Assembly: GCA_965368335.1 (NCBI GenBank)
Contig: CBDUMN010000057.1
Span: 1-22,087, forward strand
Origin: CBDUMN01 sp965368335
Lineage (GTDB): Bacteria; Pseudomonadota; Alphaproteobacteria; Rhodospirillales; JAPHRK01
Direction: 5' to 3'
DNA: 22,087 nucleotides
Part shown: positions 14,085-22,087 of the stretch, piece after piece
Layout: each line of letters starts with the position of its first letter
Position numbering within the stretch: position 1 is the stretch's first letter
Program-made: the position numbers and the translations under genes
Notes under the pieces: generated by a model
Seen by the model: the letters and a program-made list of their open reading frames with translations, nothing else
Told to the model about the DNA's origin: nothing
The model's database searches: none

Positions 14085-15063
14085 CCTCGCGACCTCTTTT
14101 CTCGACCAAGCGGGTTGGTCCGACGCGACAATCAACCCGCTAAAAGGCGACGCCTCGTTCCGTCGTTATGCCCGCATTGAATCGAGTGGCAAGACCGCCA
14201 TGCTGATGGATGCGCCGCCCGACAAGGAAGATGTCGCCCCCTTTATCACCATCGCCCGCCACCTCGACACTCTCGGCTTCAGCGCCCCGAAAATTCTCGC
14301 CGAAGACCCGACCCAGGGTTTTCTGATGCTCGAAGATTTCGGCGATGGAACCTTTACCCAAATTTTGGAAAACGGCGGCGACGAAGAGACCCTCTACGGA
14401 CTGGCGACCGATCTGCTGATCAAGCTGCACAAGTGCGACCAAGCAAAAGTATTGCCCAAGGCCCTGCCCCGTTACGACGCGGGAAAACTTCTGGAAGAGG
14501 CCCGGCTGCTGACCGACTGGTTCATGCCCGCCATACTGGGGCGCGATACGCCCTACGTGGTGGCCGAAGAATACGACTATCTCTGGATGGCGCTGTTCCC
14601 CTTCGTCACCCAAGCGCCGCGCACCCTGGTCTTACGCGACTATCATGTCGATAACTTGATGGTTCTCGAAGGCCGCGAGGGAACGGCGGCTTGCGGACTG
14701 CTCGATTTTCAGGACGCCTTGGCGGGCCACCCGGCCTACGATCTGGTTTCTCTGCTGGAAGACGCCCGACGCGATATCGATCCCGCCTTAATTACGGCGA
14801 TGAAAGAGCGGTATTTCGCAGCCTTCCCCGACCTCGACCGCGACGCTTTCGAGGCGGCCTACGCCATATTGGGCGCTCAACGCCACGCCAAGGTGATCGG
14901 TATTTTCACCCGCTTGATGGTGCGCGACAAAAAACCTGTTTATCTTGAACACATCCCGAGAGTCTGGCGACTTCTCGAGAGAGCTTGCGAATATCCGGCG
15001 TTATCCTCGATTAAAGGCTGGCTGGACCGCAACATACCGAGCGACATGAGGAGAGCACCGTAA
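14074..15063 (+). CDS. amgK: AmgK-like sugar kinase (N-acetylmuramate/N-acetylglucosamine 1-kinase), aminoglycoside phosphotransferase fold
   Basis: The roughly 329-residue protein has the phosphotransferase fold: LKGDASFRRYARI near the N-terminus, the catalytic loop LRDYHVDNLMV around residues 187-197, and LLDFQDALAGHPAYDLVSLL with D211. AmgK phosphorylates recovered MurNAc (and GlcNAc) at the anomeric position, feeding MurU, which is encoded one base downstream. The pairing supports the assignment over a generic antibiotic kinase. I chose the GTG at 14074, seven bases after a GGGGG run; a GTG at 14068 would add two residues. Either start lies inside the end of tsaE, so the genes overlap and are coupled. 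Substrate identity is inferred from context and family. Confidence 0.88.
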   Translation: MRTDLATSFLDQAGWSDATINPLKGDASFRRYARIESSGKTAMLMDAPPDKEDVAPFITIARHLDTLGFSAPKILAEDPTQGFLMLEDFGDGTFTQILENGGDEETLYGLATDLLIKLHKCDQAKVLPKALPRYDAGKLLEEARLLTDWFMPAILGRDTPYVVAEEYDYLWMALFPFVTQAPRTLVLRDYHVDNLMVLEGREGTAACGLLDFQDALAGHPAYDLVSLLEDARRDIDPALITAMKERYFAAFPDLDRDAFEAAYAILGAQRHAKVIGIFTRLMVRDKKPVYLEHIPRVWRLLERACEYPALSSIKGWLDRNIPSDMRRAP

Positions 15064-15064
15064 G

Positions 15065-15835
15065 ATGGCCCCCAAGAAGCCCAAAGGCGCACCGCCCGGT
15101 ATTCGATTGAAACGCGGCATGGTTCTGGCCGCCGGGCTCGGCAAACGCATGCGTCCCATCACGCTCAACCTGCCCAAGCCCTTGATCGAAGTATCGGGCC
15201 GTACCTTGCTCGACCGGGCGCTCGACCGCATGGAAGAAATCGCCATGGAAGAGGCGGTGGTCAACGTCCACTACTTGGGCGACCGGGTTCAGCGGCACCT
15301 GAAAAAGAACCGCCAAGCCCCGCAAATCATCATTTCAGACGAAACCGAGCAGTTGTTGGAAACCGGCGGCGGGGTCAAGAAAGCCCTGCCGCATTTCAAG
15401 AATGAACCTTTCTTGGTGATGAATTCCGACGCCATGGTGTTAAACGGCCCCGAGATCGCCCTCGACCGGCTGGCCGAACAATGGGACCCCGACAAGATGG
15501 ACGCCCTTTTGCTGGTTTCCTTCACCGTCGATGCCTACGGCTATACCGGCAAGGGTGACTTCACCCTCGACCCGAACGGCAAGGTGGCGCGCCGTGCGGA
15601 AGGGGAAATCGCCCCCTACCTGTTCACCGGAACCCAGATCATCCATCCGAGGGCATTTGACGACACGCCGGACGGACCTTTCTCGCTCAACAAAGTCTTC
15701 GACCGCCTGATCGAGCAGGAACGCCTCTATGCGGTGGTGCACGACGGCGAGTGGTTCCATGTGGGGACGCCGGATGGCCTGGATCAGGCCGAGGCTTTCA
15801 TGGGCGAGAGATACGCTGGCGTTCAGAGACGTTAG
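15065..15835 (+). CDS. murU: MurU-like N-acetylmuramate alpha-1-phosphate uridylyltransferase
   Basis: The 256-residue nucleotidyltransferase has GMVLAAGLGKRMRPIT at residues 18-33 (nucleotide binding), LPKPLIEV following, ETGGGVKKAL (about 99-108) and the metal-binding NSDAM with D122. It should transfer UMP to MurNAc-1-phosphate from AmgK, giving UDP-MurNAc and bypassing de novo, fosfomycin-sensitive synthesis. A 17-residue basic, proline-rich start precedes the catalytic motif. The ATG at 15065 has GAGGAGAG nine bases upstream, overlapping the end of amgK. Other sugar-1-phosphate nucleotidyltransferases look similar; adjacency to amgK decides the call. addB begins 14 bases after its stop. 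Confidence 0.88.
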   Translation: MAPKKPKGAPPGIRLKRGMVLAAGLGKRMRPITLNLPKPLIEVSGRTLLDRALDRMEEIAMEEAVVNVHYLGDRVQRHLKKNRQAPQIIISDETEQLLETGGGVKKALPHFKNEPFLVMNSDAMVLNGPEIALDRLAEQWDPDKMDALLLVSFTVDAYGYTGKGDFTLDPNGKVARRAEGEIAPYLFTGTQIIHPRAFDDTPDGPFSLNKVFDRLIEQERLYAVVHDGEWFHVGTPDGLDQAEAFMGERYAGVQRR

Positions 15836-15849
15836 GGAAGGGGATCAGC

Positions 15850-18807
15850 TTGAGCGGGGGAAGGGAACCGAAGGTCTATACCATTGCACCCGGCGCTCCC
15901 TTCGCCGAGGTTCTGGCCCGTGGAATCATCAAAACCGTCGGCGATACACCGGAAGCCCTTTCCGCCGTCACCGTCCTTTTACCCACCCGACGCGCCTGCC
16001 GGACCCTGCGCGAGGCTTTCTTGCGGCTCGGCGACGGAAAACCCATGCTGCTGCCGCGCATGACCCCCATGGGCGACGTGGACGAAGACGAACTCGCACT
16101 TTCAGCCTTCGAAGAACCGGTTTCGGAAGCCGCGCTCTCCATCCCGCCCGCCATTGGGTCGTTGCGCCGCCAGATGCTTCTGGCCCGCCTGATCATCGCC
16201 ATGCCGGGCGAAGCCCATACGCCCGATCAAGCCTTGCGACTGGCCGCCGAGCTGGCCCGTCTGCTCGATCAAATCCATACCGAGCGCCTCGATATGGCCG
16301 ATCTCGGGACTCTGGTTCCCGAGGCCTACGCCCATCATTGGCAGATCACGCTGGATTTCCTCAAGATCCTGGTCGAACAATGGCCCAACATTCTGGAAGC
16401 CGAAGGAGCCATCGACCCGGCCGACCGGCGCAACCGTCTGCTCGCCGCCCAGGTCAACCTTTGGCGTAAAGCCCCGCCGGAAACCCCGGTGATCGCCGCG
16501 GGGTCCACCGGCTCCATCCCGGCGACCGCCGATCTTCTGGGTGCGGTGGCGCGACTGCCGCGCGGCGCTTTGGTCTTGCCCGGCTTCGACATTTCACTCG
16601 ATGAAAAAAGCCGCGCCGCCCTGGCCCCGACCCATCCCCAGTTCGGTATGAACCGGCTTTTGGAAACCATCAAGATCAGTCCCGCCGAGGTGCGTCCCTG
16701 GCCCGCAACACAGGATTCTGACACCCAGATAGAACGGGCCCGGTTGATGAGCGAGACCATGCGCCCTACCGAAACCGGCGAAGAGTGGCGCAAGGTTCAA
16801 TTGGACGAAACGGCGCTCAAAGGATTGCTACGCATCGATTGCCCAACGCCCAAGGAAGAAGCCGGAGTGATTGCCCTGATGGCCCGGCAAACCCTCGAAG
16901 AAAAAGGCCGAACGGCGGCGCTGATCACCCCGGACCGCAGCCTCGCCCGCCGGGTTGCCACCGAGTTGAAACGCTGGAACATCGAAATCGACGATTCCGC
17001 CGGGCAACCTCTTTCCAAAAGCCCGGCAGGCGCTTTTCTTCGGCTGACCGCCCATCTGGCGGCCAATCACTTTACCCCTCTCGATCTGCTGGCCACCCTC
17101 AAGCACCCCAAGGCCGCTCTCGGCTACGCTCCGGCCGAACTGCGCCGCTTGGTGCGCCATCTTGAAATCAGCGTTTTGCGCGGCCCCCGCCCGGCGGCTG
17201 GACTGACAGGCCTTAAAAGCGCCCTGCCCGTGGGCGACAGTGGGTTAATCGGTCTGACCGCCCGGCTTGAAAAGGCCGCCACCAATTTTGAAACCTTAAC
17301 CGGCAAACAAGAAGTCGTCCCTCGCGATCTCGTCTCCCGCCACATCGCTTTTACCGAAGCCCTGGCCGCCAGCAACACCGACAAAGGGGCCGACCGCCTG
17401 TGGACCGGCGAGGATGGCGAGCAGGCCGGTCAGTTCATGGGGTCTTTGCTCGAAGCCTTCGAGGGGCTGCCCCCCATAGCCGGACGACATTATCCGGACA
17501 TGCTGGAAAGCCTGATGGAGGGCCAGGTGGTTCGCCCCCGCTATGGCGGCCATCCCCGGCTCGCCATCTGGGGTCTGCTGGAAGCCCGCTTACAATCGGC
17601 CGACCTAATCATTCTCGGTGGCCTGAATGAAGGAACCTGGCCGCCCGAAACCCAGGCCAGCCCTTGGATGAGTCGTCCCATGATGACCGCCTTCGGCCTA
17701 CCCACGCCGGAGCGGCGCATCGGTCTGACGGCCCACGATTTCGTCCAGGCCATCTGTGGGCCGGGAGTGGTGATCACCCGTTCAGAGCGGGCCGATGGCG
17801 CACCCACCGTTCCCTCGCGCTGGCTCATGCGGCTCGACACCCTGCTAAACGGCGCAGGGTTTAAGGAAGCCGTGCCTCGCGACCGGCAATGGCTGCATTG
17901 GCTCGAGAAACTGGACGACACGGGTCCAGCCCGCCCCATCGACCGTCCGGCACCCCGGCCACCACTCGCCGCTCGGCCCCGAGAATTGGCGGTGACCCAG
18001 GTGGAAACCTGGATGCGCGACCCCTACGCCCTCTATGCACGAAAAATTCTCGGTCTTGAGGCTCTGGACCCGCTGGATGCCGATCCCGGCGCGGCGGACT
18101 ACGGCAACCTGATCCACAATGCGCTCGACGCCTTCTGCCAAAAATTTCCCAAAGACCTGCCCGCCGACGCGCTGGATCAACTACTGGCTCTCGGCCGGGA
18201 AACTTTTGCGCCCCTGCTCGCCAAGCCCGGCGTCTGGGCCTTCTGGTGGCCGCGCTTCGAGCGCATCGCCCAATGGTTCATCGATACCGAAATCAACCGC
18301 CGCCCGACGCTTGATGCCGTCCATACGGAAATCTGGGGCGAGACCATTCTGTCCGCCAAAGGCGGGCCGTTTAAGATCAAGGCCAAGGCCGACCGGATCG
18401 ACCGATTAGCCGACGGCGGCTACCTGATCATCGACTACAAAACCGGCGCGCCGCCGACCAAGAAGGAAGTCGCCGCCGGGTTTGCCCCGCAACTCCCCCT
18501 CGAAGCAGCCATCCTCGAGGCGGGCGGTTTTAATGGCATCGCCAATGGAACGGCCTCCCAGATGGCCTACTGGCAGCTCAAGGGCTCGGCCCCGGCGGGG
18601 ATAATTCGCGATGCCGCCGATGCGCCACGCGAGGTGATCGATACGGCGCTCAAGGGCATCCAGGGCCTGATCGACCGGTTCGACGATCCCGACACGCCTT
18701 ACGAATCGCGCCCCGTGCCCGAAATGGCCCCCAAGTACAGCGACTACGAACACCTGGCGCGGATCAAGGAATGGTCGGCGGGCACGGCGGACGGGGAGGA
18801 CGGCTGA
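15850..18807 (+). CDS. addB: Double-strand break repair protein AddB
   Basis: The protein of about 985 residues starts at TTG 15850, five bases after AAGGGGA. The family's N-terminal pattern VYTIAPGAPF follows within a few residues, and no ATG occurs until far inside the conserved region. LLPTRRACRTLREAF marks the inactivated helicase-like N-terminal domain. The C-terminal PD-(D/E)XK nuclease has D848 in KADRIDRL, D862 and K864 in IIDYKTG, and Q881 in QLPLEA. No cysteine occurs after the nuclease motifs, so the C-terminal iron-sulphur cluster described for Bacillus AddB is not evident. With AddA it forms the helicase-nuclease that resects broken ends for RecA-dependent recombination. Its TGA shares one base with the addA ATG, so the subunits are translated in step. 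Confidence 0.94.
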   Translation: MSGGREPKVYTIAPGAPFAEVLARGIIKTVGDTPEALSAVTVLLPTRRACRTLREAFLRLGDGKPMLLPRMTPMGDVDEDELALSAFEEPVSEAALSIPPAIGSLRRQMLLARLIIAMPGEAHTPDQALRLAAELARLLDQIHTERLDMADLGTLVPEAYAHHWQITLDFLKILVEQWPNILEAEGAIDPADRRNRLLAAQVNLWRKAPPETPVIAAGSTGSIPATADLLGAVARLPRGALVLPGFDISLDEKSRAALAPTHPQFGMNRLLETIKISPAEVRPWPATQDSDTQIERARLMSETMRPTETGEEWRKVQLDETALKGLLRIDCPTPKEEAGVIALMARQTLEEKGRTAALITPDRSLARRVATELKRWNIEIDDSAGQPLSKSPAGAFLRLTAHLAANHFTPLDLLATLKHPKAALGYAPAELRRLVRHLEISVLRGPRPAAGLTGLKSALPVGDSGLIGLTARLEKAATNFETLTGKQEVVPRDLVSRHIAFTEALAASNTDKGADRLWTGEDGEQAGQFMGSLLEAFEGLPPIAGRHYPDMLESLMEGQVVRPRYGGHPRLAIWGLLEARLQSADLIILGGLNEGTWPPETQASPWMSRPMMTAFGLPTPERRIGLTAHDFVQAICGPGVVITRSERADGAPTVPSRWLMRLDTLLNGAGFKEAVPRDRQWLHWLEKLDDTGPARPIDRPAPRPPLAARPRELAVTQVETWMRDPYALYARKILGLEALDPLDADPGAADYGNLIHNALDAFCQKFPKDLPADALDQLLALGRETFAPLLAKPGVWAFWWPRFERIAQWFIDTEINRRPTLDAVHTEIWGETILSAKGGPFKIKAKADRIDRLADGGYLIIDYKTGAPPTKKEVAAGFAPQLPLEAAILEAGGFNGIANGTASQMAYWQLKGSAPAGIIRDAADAPREVIDTALKGIQGLIDRFDDPDTPYESRPVPEMAPKYSDYEHLARIKEWSAGTADGEDG

Positions 18808-21800
18808 TGGCGGACCCGATTCTCCAGCGCGCCGAAGAAGCTCAACGCCTCGCCGCCGATCCGGCCGCATCGGTCTGGGTGGGGGCGAGCGCGGGCACCG
18901 GCAAGACCAAGGTGCTGACTGATCGGGTGCTCAACCTGTTGCTCACAGGGCTGAACCCGGAGCGTATCCTCTGCCTCACCTTCACCAAAGCGGCGGCGGC
19001 CGAAATGGCCAACCGCATCGCCGGGCAGCTTTCCGGCTGGAGCACCCAGACCGATCAAGATCTCAAGGAAACGCTCACCAAACTGACCGGAACGGCTCCC
19101 AGCGCCGAGCAGATGATCCGGGCGCGACGCCTGTTCACCAAGGTGCTCGATACGCCCGGCGGCATGCATATCCAGACCATCCATTCCTTCTGCCAGTCTT
19201 TGCTTGGCCGTTTCCCGCTGGAAGCCGGGATCGCTCCTCATTTCTCGGTGATGGACGACCGGGATGCGCTGGAAGCTCTGGCTGGAGCCGAAGAAACGGT
19301 TTTGATGCGGGCCCGCGCCGGTCAGGACGAACGGCTGGCCAAAGCCCTGGCCGTGGTCACCAGCCACATTCACGAGTCCGCCTTTGGCGACCTGATGGCC
19401 TCACTGGCCTATCAACGGGGAAAGCTTCAAAGGCTGTTCGACCGGGCGGGATCGGTGGAAGCCATAATCGCTGAACTACGCAATCATCTTGAAATCCCCC
19501 AGAACGAAACGCTGGAAACCGCCCTTGCCAAGGCCTGTGAAGAAGAGTCCTTCGACGGCGAAACCCTACGCCGCATCGCCGATCTCTTTACGTCGGGCAA
19601 CGCAACAGAGCAGAAAGTTTCGGCGGGCCTCACACAATGGCTGGCCGCATCGCGCCAAGAACGGATAATCGGACTCGACGACTACGCCAAGGTTTTCCTC
19701 GCCGGTCTCGGCAAGGCAGATGAAAAAATAAAGGCCCAGCGGTCGTTGATTTCAAAGGCCAACCTGGAAAAATCCCCCTGGGCGTTGGATGCACTTTTCG
19801 CCGAAGCCGAACGGATTTTCGCTCTTTCTCAGCGCAGGCGCAGCCTGATCACCCTCGAAGCCACAGAGGCTTTGCTCGTCTTGGCCGAAGCGCTGATTGG
19901 CATATATAGGCAAATTAAAGAAAGCCGGGCTCAACTCGATTATGACGACCTGATTTTAAAAACCCGCGATCTTCTGCGCGCACCGGGCGTTGCCCCCTGG
20001 GTGCTGTTTAAGCTCGATGGCGGGCTTGAGCATATTTTGGTTGATGAGGCCCAGGACACCAACCCGGACCAGTGGCAAGTCATCGAAGCTCTGGCCGATG
20101 AGTTTTTCGCCGGGCTCGGAGCGACGGAAGCAGCCCGAACGGTGTTCGCCGTGGGCGACGTCAAACAATCTATTTACAGCTTTCAGGGCGCCGATCCGCA
20201 AGCCTTCGAATATATGCGCGATCTGTTCGCCGAACGAATTCCTGAATCGGGCCAGGTTTGGCGGCCGGTCAATATGACCGTCTCTTTTCGTTCCACCAAG
20301 GCCGTGCTGGCCGCCGTCGACGCCATCTTTTCACACGAAAAGCCGGCCGCGTCGGGCGTTGCGCTCGATGGACTCGATGTTCGTCACGATGCCTGGCGTT
20401 TGGGCCCGGGCCGGGTCGAGGTTTGGCCGCCGGTCATCCCCAGAGGCAAGCCCGAGCGCGAACCCTGGAAACCGCCGGTCGAGCCGCTGACCCCGGATTC
20501 ATCCCGTCAACGCCTCGCCTCACTGGTCGCCAAACGAATCGAGCGCCTGATCGGGGGTGAGCGCCTGGAATCGCAAAACCGCCCTATTGCACCGGGAGAC
20601 ATCATGGTGCTGGTCCGCCGCCGCGGGGCCTTCGTCGAAGAACTGGTACGCGAGCTAAAGCGCCTCAAGGTTCCCGTCGCCGGGGTGGACCGCATGGTTC
20701 TAAGCGAACAACTGGCGGTCATGGACCTGATTGCCTTAGGCCGGTTCTTGCTATTGCCCGAGGACGATCTGACCCTGGCGACAGTCTTGAAAAGCCCGCT
20801 TGTCGGCCTGACCGAAGAGCAGTTGTTCGATCTCGCCTTCGAGCGGCCCGGCACCCTGTTTGACGCCTTAGCCCACAAGGCCCGGGCGACCCCGGCCTAT
20901 TCCCAAGCCTACGCGTATCTGACCGACCTTCTCTCCCTCGCCGACCGGATGCCGCCTTTTGAGCTTTATTCCCACGTCTTGAGCGCCAAAGGCGGACAGC
21001 GGAAAATTTTCGCCCGTTTGGGGCCCGAGGCGGAGGATCCATTGAACGAATTCATGGAGCTCGCCATGGCCTTCGAGCAGAAGCACGTCCCATCGCTCGA
21101 AGGCTTCCTTCATTGGCTGGCCTCGGCGGAAGTAGAGATCAAACGCGACCTGGAACACGGCGGCCAGACCGTCCGGGTGATGACCGTTCACGGGGCCAAG
21201 GGTCTGCAGGCTCCTATCGTCTTTCTACCCGACACCTTGCAGGTTCCCACCCAGAGCGATGCGCTTCTCTGGCCCGTTTGGAGCGCAGGCGAATCCACCC
21301 TGCTCTGGCCGCCTCGCGCCGCCTATCGGGACGAAACGGCCGAGCAAATCACCGAACGCAACAAGGCCGATGCGCTGAAAGAATACCGGCGCTTGCTCTA
21401 CGTTGCACTGACCCGGGCCGAAGATCGGCTGATCGTCTGCGGTTGGCAAATGAGCCGCGAGCCTTCCGAAGACTGCTGGCACAACGACATCAAAAACGGC
21501 CTTTCGGACCGCGCCGCAGTGTTGGACGATCCTTTCCTTGGCGAAATGGGCGAAACGGAAAGCAGTGAAATCCTGGTGCTGGCAAACGAGGGAAGCATCG
21601 AATCGAAAGCCGCCGATCACCAAAGCCAGGAAACCGGGCTGGATAACGCCCTGCCTTCCTGGGCTAAATCCGATCCACTCCCCGAAGAACAGCCGGTCCG
21701 CCCATTGAGCCCGTCAAAACCCGACGAGGAACCGCCTGCCCGGTCGCCGCTTGGGACCGACGACGGCGCAAGGTTCAAGCGGGGCCGTTTGATTCACCGA

Positions 21801-22087
21801 CTTTTAGAAACTCTGCCCAACCTCGCACCCGAACTGCGTGAGGCGGCAGCCAAAAACTGGCTGACCCGTCCGGCCCACGATCTGCCACCGGAAACCCAGG
21901 CCGAATTGCTCAATGAGACACTTAACGTGCTCAAAGACTCCCGATTCGCCGAAATTTTCCGCCCCGACGCCCTGGCCGAGGCTCCCCTGGCCGGAGAAAT
22001 CGACGGAACGGTGATCGCCGGTCAGGTCGACCGTCTGGTCGTTACAGCGCAGGAAGTTCTGGTCATCGACTACAAGACCAATCGCCC
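18807..22087 (+). CDS. addA: Double-strand break repair helicase-nuclease AddA (C-terminus beyond window)
   Basis: The 1,093 residues visible from the ATG at 18807 (GGGGAGGA six bases upstream) stay in one open frame to the edge. UvrD-type helicase motifs are complete: Walker A ASAGTGKT (27-34), LTFTKAAAAEM (Ia), IHSFCQSLL, DEAQDT beginning at D413 (II), VGDVKQSIYSFQGADP with D451 (III), SFRSTKAVL (IV), VMTVHGAKGLQAPIV (V), and YVALTRAEDRL starting at 865 (VI). The C-terminal nuclease begins to appear with D1075 in QVDRL and D1088/K1090 in VIDYKTNRP, where the window stops. The missing part is probably under 100 residues. AddA is the motor and one nuclease of the AddAB complex. Nothing odd is seen in the motifs. 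Confidence 0.95.
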   Translation, partial: MADPILQRAEEAQRLAADPAASVWVGASAGTGKTKVLTDRVLNLLLTGLNPERILCLTFTKAAAAEMANRIAGQLSGWSTQTDQDLKETLTKLTGTAPSAEQMIRARRLFTKVLDTPGGMHIQTIHSFCQSLLGRFPLEAGIAPHFSVMDDRDALEALAGAEETVLMRARAGQDERLAKALAVVTSHIHESAFGDLMASLAYQRGKLQRLFDRAGSVEAIIAELRNHLEIPQNETLETALAKACEEESFDGETLRRIADLFTSGNATEQKVSAGLTQWLAASRQERIIGLDDYAKVFLAGLGKADEKIKAQRSLISKANLEKSPWALDALFAEAERIFALSQRRRSLITLEATEALLVLAEALIGIYRQIKESRAQLDYDDLILKTRDLLRAPGVAPWVLFKLDGGLEHILVDEAQDTNPDQWQVIEALADEFFAGLGATEAARTVFAVGDVKQSIYSFQGADPQAFEYMRDLFAERIPESGQVWRPVNMTVSFRSTKAVLAAVDAIFSHEKPAASGVALDGLDVRHDAWRLGPGRVEVWPPVIPRGKPEREPWKPPVEPLTPDSSRQRLASLVAKRIERLIGGERLESQNRPIAPGDIMVLVRRRGAFVEELVRELKRLKVPVAGVDRMVLSEQLAVMDLIALGRFLLLPEDDLTLATVLKSPLVGLTEEQLFDLAFERPGTLFDALAHKARATPAYSQAYAYLTDLLSLADRMPPFELYSHVLSAKGGQRKIFARLGPEAEDPLNEFMELAMAFEQKHVPSLEGFLHWLASAEVEIKRDLEHGGQTVRVMTVHGAKGLQAPIVFLPDTLQVPTQSDALLWPVWSAGESTLLWPPRAAYRDETAEQITERNKADALKEYRRLLYVALTRAEDRLIVCGWQMSREPSEDCWHNDIKNGLSDRAAVLDDPFLGEMGETESSEILVLANEGSIESKAADHQSQETGLDNALPSWAKSDPLPEEQPVRPLSPSKPDEEPPARSPLGTDDGARFKRGRLIHRLLETLPNLAPELREAAAKNWLTRPAHDLPPETQAELLNETLNVLKDSRFAEIFRPDALAEAPLAGEIDGTVIAGQVDRLVVTAQEVLVIDYKTNR

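Overview
The window is a GC-rich, densely packed chromosomal segment from an alphaproteobacterium. The gene content and order suggest the Rhodospirillales, or a close relative. The lineage-specific markers are a ChvI/ChvG two-component pair followed by a short HPr kinase and a sugar-permease-free phosphotransferase relay, a DivL-type tyrosine pseudo-kinase, and a tsaE-amgK-murU-addB-addA run. No tRNA, rRNA, CRISPR array, insertion sequence or phage gene was seen, and no non-coding stretch exceeds about 180 bases.

Layout. (1) 1-1468, minus strand: two tandem overlapping genes for DUF1538-family membrane proteins; the second runs off the left edge. (2) 1604-8035, plus strand: chvI, chvG, hprK, rapZ, a mannose-type EIIA, HPr (ptsH) and enzyme I. 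A good sigma70-like promoter lies before chvI. This block joins an envelope-sensing two-component system to a regulatory PEP phosphorelay: enzyme I phosphorylates HPr on His, HPr passes the phosphate to EIIA, and HprK can modify HPr on Ser. No sugar permease is present, so the role is signalling rather than sugar import. (3) 8189-9586: ahcY, with an AT-rich repeat upstream and an intrinsic terminator downstream. (4) 9767-12440: a divL homologue carrying an in-frame TGA at codon 646, followed by a tightly spaced small unknown gene. (5) 12447-13478, minus strand: a thioredoxin-reductase-like ferredoxin/flavodoxin-NADP reductase. (6) 13590-22087, plus strand: tsaE, amgK, murU, addB and addA (cut by the right edge). 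The spacing from tsaE onward is operon-like, and the genes cover tRNA t6A modification, peptidoglycan sugar recycling and double-strand-break repair.

Most of the window is conserved housekeeping and regulatory DNA. The point most worth following is the divL gene. The H-box histidine is a tyrosine at residue 551, and the same reading frame is interrupted by a TGA just before the ATPase domain, with intact coding sequence continuing in frame to a natural stop. Other points are a RapZ whose Walker A lysine is a methionine, a palindrome placed exactly between the -35 and -10 elements of the chvI promoter, and a perfect long hairpin between rapZ and the EIIA gene. I did not find a clearly new multi-gene system.
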